Source of the DNA: Siphonodentalium dalli
Taxonomy: Eukaryota; Mollusca; Scaphopoda; Gadilida; Siphonodentaliidae
Length of the DNA stretch: 64,000 nt
Assembly: GCA_032622095.1 (NCBI GenBank)
Contig: CP136066.1
Span: forward strand, 60,230,609-60,294,608
Reading direction: 5' to 3'
Shown here in pieces: positions 19,601 through 27,297 of this stretch (positions are counted from its first letter, which is position 1; each line of letters opens with the position of its first letter). A model generated the notes under the pieces. It did not search any database and was not told the origin of the DNA. It saw only the letters and a list, made by a program, of their open reading frames with translations. A program made the translations under genes and the position numbers.

Positions 19601-22306
19601 TAATTAGAGGGGTTACAGTAATGCCCTAAATAATCGACTCCTTAACCACAGCAGAAATATGGCTAACTTTTCAGGATTTAGTCGTAAATATGGCTTGTTG
19701 CCATTCATCTGAAAGCTCTCACTGACAGCTTTCTGATGAATGGCAACAAGCCATATTTCTGACTAAATCCCGAAAAGTTACCCATAACCCTGCTGTGGTT
19801 AAGGAGTCGATTATTTAGAGCATTACTGTAGTTAATCATCTAATCACAATAGGACGTTGAATCATTATTGTAGTTCTGGTTGGGTATTTATTTAAGCTAT
19901 TAGGATCGCTCTAGTGCATTTGGGTGAAATTACCACAGAGCCTGAAGCAACATAATCAATCAAAAGATAGCAATACGTATGTAAACAAGAGCATTTCTAG
20001 GGAGTGGCAAAATATGCCCTTGGTAATTCCAACAAAGGGCCATACCTCTGGTAAAAATTGGCGGGCTGAACCAAATTTGAAATTTACCTGTATTTTGAGT
20101 TAGTAAAGTCACAAACCAATTTTCATTCCATTCAGTTCTTAGTAAAGTCATCATGTGGAAACGAAAATTTAGTGCAAATTCCAATAAAAAGGGCCATAAC
20201 TGTGGTCAAAATTGGAGGCGGAACACAAATTCAAACTTGACCTGTATTTTGTGCCAGTAAACCCACATACCAAATTTCATTTCATTCAGTTGAGTCTATC
20301 TAAAGTTATCATCCGGAAACCAAAAGCGAACAGATGGACGGACAACAGGACAGACGAAAGTACATACCAATAACATAATACTTCCCATTTTTTTTCAAAA
20401 CAGCCGTATAATAAAAAGCTGTTAGGTATGTTGGCAAGTGTAATAGAAAACAAAACAACAATTTTTACCTTGCATAAATAAACTTTGTTGTCATACTGGT
20501 GCTGATACTGACAAATTTCTATCTCTGTTGAATGTTCAATATTATCTACATCGTGGTTCATGCTCTGTGTACATCGGGCACTGAAACAAAATGAACATAT
20601 GTGTATAAACACAGTGGTTGCATAGAATGTTGTGCAGCATTTTATATCCTGTGCAAGTGAATTTTCTTATATATGCGAGTTTCCCATAGGGAGTCTCACA
20701 TTTATAACAGAATACACTGGCTTACAAGGTCAAGATAAATATTGTTAGGCGAGTGTATTCTCTTGTATATGCGAGGCTCCCTATGGGAAACTCGCATATA
20801 TAAGAGAACGCACTGCTGCTGGGTTTTTGCCAAATTTCAGGAAACTCCAGTCATGAAAGGAGGGCAATTATTTGCTGCTTTCAATGTCTTTTCAGAATCT
20901 GCAAAGTCCCCAATATTTGGGAATCTTAAATTGCTACAAATAGATATGTTACAATTAAAACGTATAATCAGTTATTATGTATAATAACTGACCATTAAAG
21001 TTAATGTATAATCAGTTATTCTTTCAATGCCTGAAATGTTCAGTTTTTATGCACATTAGACATATTAACTGGAAAAATAAATAGTCAATTCTATTACACA
21101 TCAGAAAATGTACAGTCACTCATTTGAGATTAACAGGGAGAAATTTGCCCAAATTTGACATAGATAATAAAGACATAGAATCCTACAAATGTATTCAACT
21201 AGTTCTCCTCAAATGCAAATTTCAGTTAACATATCTAAATATTCGATTACAATGTCTGCTATTATATACATGTGTAATTACTGGACATTTCAGGTATTAT
21301 ACCTATAATAGCTGATGAAAGCAAGAAATATACATAATAACTGAAAATTTTAGTTAATAAACATAATGACTGATTATACGTTTTAACTGTAACAATAATA
21401 AGCCAGTGGCATTTAAAATTGATAAAACAGATGTGTCTACAGGTGTATCTACCATCCTGGCAGCAGTGTATATATGGTATAATGTATTTTTTCTCCACAT
21501 TGGTAAAATATCAGACTCCAAAAAATCTGTTTGAACAACCACACAAATAGTAGTTTTTAAAGTCCGGTCCTATAAAATAACAGAAAGAATCATATAGACA
21601 TTCTGAGATTCGGGAGAACGCTAACACTCCCTGACGAATGTTGATGAGGGGGCAGTTCTGGTAGTGGTATTCACCCATATGCTAAACATTTGGATGTGAC
21701 ATGTTTAAAATGCCGTATGAATACTCACCCGCACACTAAACATTTGGATGATCATGTGACATGTTTATAATGACGTATGAATACTCACCCGCACGCTAAA
21801 CATTTGGATGATCATGTGACATGTTTATAATGACGTATGAATACTCACCCGCACGCTAAACATTTGGATGATCATGTGACATGTTTATAATGACGTATGA
21901 ATACTCACCCGCACGCTAAACATTTGGATGATCATGTGACATGTTTATAATGACGTATGAATACTCACCCGCACACTAAACATTTGGATGTGACATGTTT
22001 AAAATGACGTATGAATACTCACCCGCACACTAAACATTTGGATGATCATGTGAGCTGTTTCTTGCTCTATTTACTGTTTCTAATGACGTATGAATACTCA
22101 CCCGCACACTAAACATTTGGATGATCATGTAGCCTGCTTATAGTGACATATGATGATCATTTGACCTGTTTCTTCTTCTATTTACCAGAAAAATAACATG
22201 ATACTCACCCACATGCTAAACATTTTTGTGAACAAGTGAAGTATTGATCAGGGAATGTGTTTGCAACTTCTTGCTCTATCTTCCCATTAAACTTGGTGTT
22301 TAGAGC
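6931..22306 (-). CDS. ZFYVE1: ZFYVE1 (DFCP1), partial: seven internal exons
   Basis: Seven exons on the minus strand (22306-22209, 20580-20469, 17353-17253, 14645-14531, 10524-10354, 9239-9062, 7071-6931) join without a phase error into about 305 codons. The protein matches, in order, vertebrate ZFYVE1 as I know it: the Cys-rich region after the GTPase-like domain, the ER/omegasome-targeting middle part, the complete first FYVE zinc finger and the linker ending AIDYPL before the second FYVE finger. In the known family the protein binds PI3P through two FYVE fingers and sits on ER, omegasomes and lipid droplets during autophagy. All borders are GT-AG. The introns hold most of the repeats of the left half. 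The N-terminal GTPase exons and the final exon(s) with the second FYVE finger are not seen, so this is an internal fragment of the gene. Confidence 0.93.
7072..8201. other. ZFYVE1 intron, low-complexity only
   Basis: No exon is seen. A C homopolymer of about 20 bases lies near 7477-7497 and an A/C-rich stretch follows. Confidence 0.5.
8202..8294. repeat. hairpin MITE, GCAGAATGAGGTCCCC family, copy 1
   Basis: Arms GCAGAATGAGGTCCCCAGA and TCTGGGGACCTCATTCTGC close a 93-bp palindrome. Related copies lie at 18234-18325 and 22965-23056, with a half copy at 17999-18039. Confidence 0.75.
8359..8814. mobile_element. palindromic TTAA MITE, AGGTACTCAATC family, copy 1
   Basis: TTAA at 8359 and 8811 flank 448 bp that fold almost completely on themselves. 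The ends are AGGTACTCAATCTGATCAGA and its complement; the apex is around CAAGTGGTTATTATTACCAC. Arms differ by small indels. Confidence 0.85.
8870..9040 (+). repeat. dispersed 175-bp repeat, copy 2
   Basis: Related to 6590-6766: CTTATATTTATTGAACACCC, CCAGATAAATAACAGACC and TATAACTGAATGGGAGAA. It lies 20 bases from the donor side of exon F. Confidence 0.6.
9062..9239 (-). CDS. ZFYVE1: ZFYVE1 exon F, first FYVE zinc finger
   Basis: 178 nt, 59 codons plus one base. It carries the FYVE finger: paired cysteines CTKC, then HHCRACGQGFCDDC, the turn KRPVPERGWGEEPVRVC and CDECY. Eight zinc-binding Cys/His positions are present. The usual basic residue just before HHCR is replaced by Ile (QIHHCR versus KHHCR in the human protein), while RPVPERGW and RVC are intact. 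Acceptor TTTTTAG, donor GTTTGTTAG. Confidence 0.94.
9777..10115. repeat. inverted repeat in ZFYVE1 intron E-F
   Basis: About 100 bases at 9777-9880 pair with 10016-10115. Shared landmarks are TGCTGAAGAGGTCATTGTTG against CAACAATGACTGCTTCAGCA, and AAGCTTGACCTTTG against CAAAGGTCAAGCTGG. It is probably a small MITE. Confidence 0.6.
10354..10524 (-). CDS. ZFYVE1: ZFYVE1 exon E
   Basis: 171 nt, 57 codons, phase 0 at both ends. It includes the stretch KVVTDWMTDQIAPPYWVPNS, equal to human KAVTSWLTDQIAPAYWRPNS. The YW.P.S segment is the WxxD-like entry strand of the first FYVE finger. Acceptor TTCTTCTCACAG, donor GTGAGTT. A 54-bp tandem array starts within about 20 bases upstream of its acceptor. 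Confidence 0.93.
10535..10756 (+). repeat. 54-bp tandem array, segment 1
   Basis: Four copies of a 54-55 base unit containing TATGGAAAGCCAATGTAACA and GATAAGATAATCTTATATAA. The array continues at 11725-11964 and 14271-14480, split by inserted elements. It begins close to the acceptor of ZFYVE1 exon E. Confidence 0.85.
10757..11724. mobile_element. hAT-like nonautonomous element, 968 bp
   Basis: An exact 8-bp duplication AAGATAAT (10749-10756 and 11725-11732) flanks inverted ends of about 25 bases: GGGAAGGGGGCTACCCGCC on the left and GGCGGGTAGTCATGGACCC on the right. An 8-bp target duplication points to the hAT superfamily. No transposase frame is seen. It is inserted in the 54-bp array, whose own unit supplied the target. 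Confidence 0.75.
11725..11964 (+). repeat. 54-bp tandem array, segment 2
   Basis: Four more units with TATGGAAAGCCAATGTAACA and AGATAATCT, continuing segment 1 after the hAT-like insertion. Confidence 0.85.
11965..12569 (+). mobile_element. Helitron 1, nonautonomous, 605 bp
   Basis: Starts TCTAATATATATTTTGGAAC after a host A and ends ACCTGCTAG before a host T, the Helitron insertion rule. A short GC hairpin (CCGGAC gaa GTCGG) precedes the CTAG end. There is no target duplication and no Rep/helicase frame. Confidence 0.7.
12583..13637 (+). mobile_element. pogo/Tigger-like DNA transposon remnant, 1055 bp
   Basis: TA on each side flanks 23-bp inverted ends, CAGTCAAACTTCGTTAAGTCG on the left and the complement of CGACTTAACGAAGTTTAACTG on the right. 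TA target and CAGT-starting ends fit the Tc1/mariner-pogo group. It sits directly between Helitron 1 and Helitron 2. Confidence 0.75.
13092..13271 (+). pseudogene. transposase C-terminal remnant in the pogo-like element
   Basis: 59 codons, MDVTSIEERLFAAIGGKGTQ continuing through ANTADDLMKILEISDKLKKD to a stop. It is the longest sensible frame within the TIR pair and runs in the element's own orientation. The acidic/helical C-terminal tail fits a transposase end, but the catalytic DDE region is absent. An overlapping frame starts at 13021 (SSQNENDVPNEEMRIPSDDG), probably frameshifted upstream sequence. Confidence 0.4.
13643..14270 (+). mobile_element. Helitron 2, nonautonomous, with internal satellite
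   Basis: Starts TCTCATATATATTTTGAAGA after A, ends CATCGGCTAG before T, with the hairpin CCCGGAC aa CGTCGGG before the terminus. Inside, a unit of about 122 bp (GCATGCGCAGACGAGATCTC, CGGAAACGGGTGGAGCTATC) is repeated four times. The overlapping long frames on both strands here are satellite translations. Confidence 0.75.
13800..14235 (+). repeat. 122-bp tandem repeat inside Helitron 2, four copies
   Basis: Copies start near 13805, 13931, 14054 and 14175 at the GCATGCGCAGAC motif. Divergence between copies is a few percent. Confidence 0.85.
14271..14480 (+). repeat. 54-bp tandem array, segment 3
   Basis: More diverged units (TATGGAAACCCAATGTAACA, TATGGAAAACCAATGTAACA). The array resumes right after Helitron 2 and ends about 50 bases before the donor side of exon D. 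Confidence 0.8.
14531..14645 (-). CDS. ZFYVE1: ZFYVE1 exon D
   Basis: 115 nt encoding YILECPNCGIIYRSHQYWYG and then NEEVEHVVQIEVKHIWPD. The CPNCG knuckle and the RSxQYW motif match human ZFYVE1 (YVIECPNCGVVYRSRQYWFG). Acceptor ends TTTAG, donor GTAAGTG, phase 0 out. Confidence 0.92.
14822..14945 (+). repeat. minisatellite GCTAACTGGGACCTTG, left copy
   Basis: Seven or so copies of a 16-18 base unit. The inverted counterpart is at 15772-15862, so the two may be subterminal repeats of one element of about 1 kb. Confidence 0.7.
15015..15475. mobile_element. palindromic TTAA MITE, AGGTACTCAATC family, copy 2
   Basis: TTAA at 15015-15018 and 15472-15475. Same ends and apex (CCACTTGATTTTAGAGTTAT) as copy 1, with more arm divergence. 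Confidence 0.8.
15554..15748 (+). repeat. 35-bp tandem array
   Basis: Five and a half near-identical copies of a 35-base unit containing CACTATTATTAATTTCAGCC and TAAATCCCCACTCAT. On the plus strand each copy ends in TTATTAATTTCAG, which looks like a 3' splice site, antisense to ZFYVE1. Confidence 0.9.
15772..15862 (-). repeat. minisatellite GGTCCCAGTTAGCCAA, right inverted copy
   Basis: Five copies of the reverse complement of the unit at 14822-14945. Confidence 0.75.
15950..16562 (+). repeat. tandem repeat, about 150 bp unit, four copies
   Basis: Landmarks AAAGATGAATAACTCTAGAA, GAACATCCATACCA, TTTCATTGAGATCC and CAACCTGTGG(C/A)TGAGATAT recur at about 15980, 16113, 16280 and 16423. Confidence 0.75.
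16569..16839. mobile_element. palindromic TTAA MITE, AGGTACTCAATC family, copy 3 (deleted)
   Basis: Left arm nearly complete, right arm mostly deleted. TTAA at 16569-16572 and 16836-16839; the right TTAA is shared with the next element. Confidence 0.75.
16836..17235 (+). mobile_element. 392-bp TTAA element (TTAACCCTTTACCC family), copy 1
   Basis: TTAA at 16836-16839 and 17232-17235 flank ends CCCTTTACCCAACA and the complement. Inside are two hairpins of the GCCAATGCATTCTC module separated by a T-rich spacer. It is the reverse complement of 22335-22726, which has the same length. Confidence 0.85.
17253..17353 (-). CDS. ZFYVE1: ZFYVE1 exon C
   Basis: 101 nt encoding QCYLSGGRKNYVVPKTSSTT and then DSNWVGFAKYVWSG. 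This aligns with human ERGEEVSVVPKTSASTDSPW and GLAKYAWSG. Acceptor CTGTTACAG, donor GTAAGTAT, two bases carried out. A 392-bp TTAA element ends 18 bases beyond the donor (17231), so a transposon sits almost on the splice site. Confidence 0.92.
17400..17870. mobile_element. TTAA hairpin element, interrupted
   Basis: Starts TTAACACTTCCATCACTGGA. Its hairpin arm CTCACATATA is broken at a TTAA by the element at 17500-17766 and resumes with AGAATACATTGGCC. The right end near 17860 is degraded. Confidence 0.5.
17500..17766. mobile_element. TTAA element (TTAACCCTTTGAGTGCCA family), nested copy
   Basis: TTAA at 17500-17503 and 17763-17766 flank CCCTTTGAGTGCCAAGG and CCTGGCACTCAAAGGG. It is inserted in the hairpin of the surrounding element, giving a relative age order. 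A long T tract lies at 17618-17664. Confidence 0.8.
18234..18325. repeat. hairpin MITE, GCAGAATGAGGTCCCC family, copy 2
   Basis: Arms CAGAATGAGGTCCACAGAG and CTCTGGGGACCTCATTCTG with the central TTTGGTGATGAC block as in copy 1. Confidence 0.7.
18430..18605 (+). repeat. dispersed 175-bp repeat, copy 3
   Basis: CTGTTTATATTTCCTTAATA, CCAGATGAATAATAGACTC and TATAACTGAATGGGAGAATC as in 6590-6766. Confidence 0.6.
18673..18924. mobile_element. TTAA hairpin element (TTAACCCTTCCATGG family)
   Basis: TTAA at 18673-18676 and 18921-18924 with imperfect inverted ends CCCTTCCATGGCTGGA and CCCTCATGAAAAGTG. It carries the same GCCAATGCATT hairpin module. Confidence 0.6.
19388..19830. mobile_element. palindromic mariner-like MITE, TACAGTAATGCCC family
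   Basis: The complete copy is 19614-19830, flanked by TA, with ends CAGTAATGCCCTAAATAATC and its complement GAT TATTTAGAGCATTACTG. A partial, rearranged copy precedes it at 19388-19600, with two right arms. Related copies: 23694-23801 and the tandem set at 55202-55600. Confidence 0.75.
20469..20580 (-). CDS. ZFYVE1: ZFYVE1 exon B
   Basis: 112 nt that complete the split Gly codon of exon A and then encode 37 residues, ARCTQSMNHD through QYQHQYDNKVYLCK. This corresponds to human GCKKSMNHGKEG and SHQYDNRVYTCK. Acceptor TTTGTTTCAG, donor GTAAAAAT, phase 0 out. Conserved Cys residues suggest zinc-binding structure in this ER-targeting region. Confidence 0.9.
20640..20870. mobile_element. degraded TTAA hairpin element
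   Basis: Two hairpins of the GAATTTTCTTATATATGCGAG module followed by CTCCAGTCATGAAAGG, as in 6307-6565. The left TTAA end is not clear. It lies 60 bases beyond the acceptor of exon B. Confidence 0.5.
20985..21668. other. ZFYVE1 intron A-B, no feature seen
   Basis: AT-rich with scattered ATAATCAGTTAT and CATAATAACTGA motifs on both strands (20960-21370) but no clear element boundary. Confidence 0.4.
21669..22140 (-). repeat. 60-bp satellite derived from ZFYVE1 exon A 5' splice site
   Basis: Eight copies; the four at 21721-21960 have an exact 60-base period. In sense orientation each unit contains AAATGTTTAG, CGTGCGG and then GTGAGTATTCAT. The end of exon A, 60 bases upstream, reads AAATGTTTAGCATGTGG|GTGAGTATCAT. 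The unit is therefore a copied piece of exon end plus donor. All copies keep GTGAGTA, except 21669, which has GTGAATACC. Confidence 0.9.
22209..22306 (-). CDS. ZFYVE1: ZFYVE1 exon A (5'-most seen)
   Basis: 98 nt, phase 0 in, two bases out. It reads ALNTKFNGKIEQEV, then FPDQYFTCSQKCLACG, the match to the human segment ending FTCSSLCLSCG. The acceptor is preceded by CTTTTTCAG in sense and the donor is GTGAGTAT. The last 17 or so bases plus this donor are the source sequence of the satellite at 21669-22140. Confidence 0.9.
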
Positions 22307-22330
22307 CTGAAAAAGTATAAAGAATAACAA

Positions 22331-22730
22331 TTAACCCTTTACCCATCAGAAGGGCCCTGTGCCAATGCATTCTCTTATATATGCGAGTCGACCATAGGTC
22401 GCCTCGCATATATAAGAGAATGCATTGGCTTAACACATTAAAAATGATAAAATTGTTAAAGAATGTAAGAAAAAATGGTAAAAAGTGTTAAAAAAAGATT
22501 TTTTTTAGGCCAATGCATTCTCTTATATATGCGAGGCGACCTATGGTCGACTCGCATATATCAGAGAATGCATTGGCACAGGGCATAACTGTAACCATCA
22601 CAATGTCGTCAATGAACCGGTTCCAATGATATCCATATGTGTATGGTTCTATTGAGACAGACCGAAGATATTTTAGGCTGTTGAAGCTTTATTTGGCCGG
22701 TTTTGGCCGGTTTGTTGGGTAAAGGGTTAA
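22331..22730 (-). mobile_element. 392-bp TTAA element, copy 2 (inverted)
   Basis: TTAA at 22331-22334 and 22727-22730. Same length as 16840-17231 and its reverse complement, with only scattered differences. It starts 25 bases upstream of the exon A acceptor. Confidence 0.85.
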
Positions 22731-22964
22731 AGATGGTCTGTCTCTTCTGGGCCACAATTACAACAACATAATTATTCATAAATCGCAATTTCAAGAAAAA
22801 TAGCTAATTTGTCAATAAAATACAGACAAAACAGAAAGTTGGGTATATTATTCATCTATAAATGCATAATAAATGAGTTTATTTCAATCGTAAGAAAACA
22901 TTCCAAAAGCATATCAAGGAGAACTCTATCTGATCCTAGGGCTAACATAGCAGTTGGATGCTAA

Positions 22965-23056
22965 GCAGAATAAGGTTCCCATAGGGTGAATTGGTGATAA
23001 TAGCCCACTGTGCAGGGTAAAGTCACTAAATTCGACCTTTGGGGACCTCATTCTGC
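22965..23056. repeat. hairpin MITE, GCAGAATGAGGTCCCC family, copy 3
   Basis: Arms GCAGAATAAGGTTCCCATAG and CTTTGGGGACCTCATTCTGC with a conserved centre. Confidence 0.65.
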
Positions 23057-23693
23057 AAATGTCAGACACACTATTTCAAGACTTGCACCTACTCCAATAA
23101 GTGAAAAAATTCGCAGGTACCGGTAGGAGGTTGTGAAAAAATTCCCGGATACAAGGTCCGGGTGGGTAGGTGTAAACCTACAGGTACTTACCTGTACTTG
23201 TACCAAATTGCAGTCCGAATGACTCAACAAATTGATTTTCATCTTTTACTGACAGTTAGTTTTATGGCAATGCTAGGATCTTAATTTTACAAGGATAATC
23301 TGTTCAAATTCATAGATTCCAATATCTGTATTAATTCTTAATATCCCCCAAATAAGATCCCTTTCACAATCAGAGGAGAATAAAGATAAATTACTGGTCT
23401 TGCAGTCTTGTGTCCATATAAATTGTATGCTAATGCTAATTGAGTCAAAATTTCATTTTAAAAATCCAAACTTTTGCCTAAAATGACTTTAAATGTAGCA
23501 AGAAGAAGTGAAGCATGTCATAAGTTATAATCATATATTATAAACAGGGGCATGGCTTGAGGATATTTGCCCATCTTAGAATTTCCAACTGCTCCCCGAC
23601 CCCACCCGGTGGACCAAAATTCCCAACTTCATTTTCTCCCCCCCCCCCCCAGAATTTTCCAACTTATACCTCAAACTGTCCAACCAGACCTGT

Positions 23694-23801
23694 TACAGTA
23701 ATGCCCTAATTAATCGACTCCATAACCACAGCAGAATTATGGGTAATTTTTCAGGATTTAGTCGGGAAATATGGCTTGTTGCCATTCATCGGAAAGCTCT
23801 C
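23694..23801. mobile_element. left arm of a TACAGTAATGCCC MITE, cut by the gap
   Basis: Matches 19614-19720 (AATCGACTCCATAACCACAG, CAGGATTTAGTCGG, TTGTTGCCATTCATCGGAAA) and stops at CTCTC exactly where the N run begins. Confidence 0.85.
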
Positions 23802-23901
23802 NNNNNNNNNNNNNNNNNNNNNNNNNNNNNNNNNNNNNNNNNNNNNNNNNNNNNNNNNNNNNNNNNNNNNNNNNNNNNNNNNNNNNNNNNNNNNNNNNNN
23901 N
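23802..23901. other. assembly gap, 100 N
   Basis: A run of exactly 100 N, the usual placeholder for a gap of unknown size. It starts immediately after the left arm of a palindromic MITE, so the break lies at the hairpin apex. Confidence 0.98.
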
Positions 23902-25080
23902 TCGCGGATTAGTACCAAACTTACAAATAATAATCTCTATGATATCAGAAGTCTAATTGTGTGGTTTAAAGATGTCAAAAGTGGGGCCATTCGAGTCAGG
24001 GGTGCCTAGAGGATGAGATCATGAGAGGGACACAAACAATGATAAACAATATGTTTAGCGCCGATTTCCACCTGATTGATACATATTCTTCTCCGTGATA
24101 CGAATAATCTAATCGTGTGGTTTAAATGCGCCAAATGGGTGCCTTTTGGGTGAGAGATATGCAATGGTGGCCCTAAATTTGCTAAGAATTTGTATACTCG
24201 CCAATTTTTATAAATTTTATATATATTCACCTCTATAATGGGTCTAAGTGTGTGGTTTAATGATGTCAAAAGTGGCGCCGTTTGAGTCCGAAATAGGGAC
24301 GGGAGGGTCACCAAAAACTTATAAAAATATGTTTAGTGCCAATTACCATCAAACTCATACACGTTCTTCTCAAATGATACAATGAATCAAATATTTGCGA
24401 ATATCTGTCTGTGTTCTATATATAGCTTTAAGGGTACAATCGAGATAGCACCAAGGCGGTCTAACAGGGGTAACTTTTTACGAGTAAGATAATGGTGCCG
24501 GTTAAAATTTTCTAATGTGACGTTGTTGGTGTCAGGGGAGGGGAGATTTCGACCAAATTGATAAATTATTCTTCTCCGTGATACGATGAATATAAACGTG
24601 TGATTTAAAGACGCGAAATTTGTGGCGTTTGGTGAGATATGGGGGGGGGGGGGTAATAACTATGATAATAATTTGTTTTGTTGGCGATTACCACCAAACT
24701 TATATATAATCATCTGCATTATATAATGCCACAAAAGTGGCGCGGTTCAAGTCATGCATGAGGGGAGTTGCACCAACGTTGATAGAAATATATTTAGCAC
24801 CGATTCTACCAAATTCATGCACGTTCTTCTCTAATGATAGGATGAATTAAATCACATTTGGGGTCGTTTGGGTCATGGATGGCGAGAGGAGATTCACTAG
24901 CATTTATAAGATTGTTCAATTCGCCGATATCCAACAAAGTTATATATAGTCATCTCCCAGGTCATCTCCATGTCGTTCTAAGGAATTTTTGGCATTCCAA
25001 TTTCACAATCTCGACAAATGGTGACCGAATTAAGTCACTTGAACAATTATATCTTCTAAACTATCATATTTATATGGGGA
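23902..25080. repeat. diverged tandem repeat region
   Basis: Related segments recur every 300-500 bases: GTGTGGTTTAAAGATGTCAAAAGTGG (in parts) at 23960 and 24250, TTCTCCGTGATACGA at 24089 and 24572, and CCAAACTTATATATAATCATC at 24695 and 24930. The open frame on the minus strand at 24314-24006 is a translation of this repeat. Confidence 0.55.
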
Positions 25081-26024
25081 TGGAAATCAGGCCATTCCTA
25101 TAATGATCTAGCATCACAGATACATAGAAGAAAGCATTACAAGTATATTTATATCAATCTATTTAAGAGATACATATATTCATTCAAACTGAGGGACCTT
25201 GAATCGTCAGAGGATTGCATATTAGAATGGCTCATGCATATATTATAACACGATTGAGTCTGTCCCATTCAATATAGTTTCCACAATAAAAGTTACAATT
25301 GCCAAGTGATATGAAGATATAGAGCAGGCCTGTTCAAAAATAGTGGTCACATTGTGCAATCAAATATGGTTACTTCTGAGATAAAGGAAAACGCAGTCCG
25401 TAGCACACGAGTTTTCAGGATCCACCAATATTGACATCAGTCATCTGACAAGGGTATATCTGCCCGATACAGAGGATTTCTTTCATTTTTTAGAACAGAC
25501 TCATCGCCTAACATAAACAACTCAAAATCTCGCTGTGTCGGGCTCATGTAGCTGCTATACCTGCATAACATCAATTCTTTTAAACTGCAAATGATTAGCC
25601 AGTATATAGCACCAGAACAGAGGAGCACATGGACATATCTTTAAAACATCTGTATCTTCATTAATATATGATAAACTAGATTGATTGGTTGAATGATACA
25701 TCTCTATGTAAAACACAATTGTCGTCTTTTAGTATTTCGAACTAATGTGTTTATGATGTTCATGTTTCATGCTATAACGTCTGAAGTATACGCAGTTGTG
25801 AATAAATAAATATTTCTTTATTGGTGGGACTGATTAAACGCGATAAACAAAATGATAATCGCTCCGATCTGACAAGGTGAGCCACTACTTATATTCCATG
25901 TGTAAGCATCATGTTTTGTGATGCCATTTGGATATGCAATTTATGATAATACGTGTAACACTTTGAGAGCAAGATTATTCTCTATTTCCACCAATTATCC
26001 ACAGACTGTTTCACATCACTTTAA

Positions 26025-26052
26025 CCTGGGCAACGCCGGGTAACCCTGCTAG
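26025..26052 (+). mobile_element. Helitron 3' terminus
   Basis: ACCTGGGC aac GCCGGGT hairpin, then AACCCTGCTAG followed by T, like the ends of Helitrons 1-3. The 5' end is not identified. Confidence 0.5.
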
Positions 26053-26464
26053 TTATGAATAAAATAGCATATCGCACGACTTAATACCTCATAAACTTTC
26101 TGAGTAATTGCGAATTAAAATTTACCAGGTCAGATATTCAATTTTGGTGGCCATCTTGGATTCAATGACCGATAACTCTAGAAAGCCCCAATAGCCATAT
26201 GGCAAATAACCGGCAAATTGAAGGACTGACATAGTTCTACAAAGATATCACAACCACAATCAAATTCCTCATATAGGGAGGGGGTCTACATGCAGCTCAA
26301 GCTCGATAATGCCATGAATTGTGAATGTGAAGTTTGCTTTGGGGAAATGGCGGCGCAGTTAAAAAAAGGGACAAATGTGCTGGTTCCTCCGGTACACGCT
26401 TATTTTAAAATACGGCCAATACTGAAATACGTGTTTTTTTAATGATTCTACACACCACAGAGCC

Positions 26465-26905
26465 TTAACCCTTTGAGTGCCAGGTCCGATTTTTTGTATC
26501 AACCCATATGCCCTGTGCCAATGCATTCTCTTATATATGCGAGTCGACCATAGGTCGCCTCGCATATATAAGAGAATGCATTGGCCTAACAATTTTTCAT
26601 CATTTGTTATTATTTTTTACAATTTTTTACAATTTTAATAATTGTTTCTTATATTCTTTAACAGGCTTATTTTGTAGGTTTAGGGCCAAGGAATCTTACG
26701 TTTTTCATGGGCATCAAAATTATTACTATCAATACTTGGTGATAGTTTTGAGTGATAACATGCCCTATAGCATGCTTAAGCATACTCAAAAAAAATTCAA
26801 CCAAAAAAAAAAAAATCTAAATAACATTTTCTTTTTTTTTAGGGCCGATTTTACAGAACGTAAATTAGGGCCGATCAGATCGGCCCGTGGCACTCAAATG
26901 GTTAA
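26465..26905. mobile_element. TTAA element (TTAACCCTTTGAGTGCCA family), copy 2
   Basis: TTAA at 26465-26468 and 26902-26905, ends CCCTTTGAGTGCCAGG and CGTGGCACTCAAATGG. It contains a complete GCCAATGCATTCTC hairpin and the GGCCGATCAGATCGGCC palindrome near its right end. Confidence 0.8.
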
Positions 26906-27297
26906 TTAATGTACATCTTTCCAAATAGCTTCAGGGTGACATGGACATGTGAACACTCTTATGTTTTTATCCATATTTAGTCAGAATGATTTCTCAGACT
27001 GTAAAATTGTCCAAATAATCATTTCAAATCATTAGAAAAAGCACGATATAAATGAGTCAGATAATTTCTATCAACGAATTCAATTACACAATATGTGGTT
27101 CATTATTCTTCATGGATATCGATTTGCAGCCATATTGGCGATGTTGACATGCGTGCCTTCCTCCATCACACGGGATATGCGTGAAAGGATTATCTCGAAG
27201 AGTGGTTCAATCTTCGTCTTGGTGATACGCGGGTGACCAATGTGTTCACGCATCAATCACCTCCCCACACTTGCTGAGTTGTTGACAAGCAGTCGGC

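Noticed and set aside
21721-21960. CRISPR array
   Set aside because: The 60-base period is continuous, with no unique spacers, and the sequence is an animal gene intron; the unit is a copy of an exon border.
24006-24314. 102-codon minus-strand frame beside the gap
   Set aside because: It repeats the same phrase twice (TAPLLTSLNHT, THLAHLNHT) because it spans a diverged tandem repeat.
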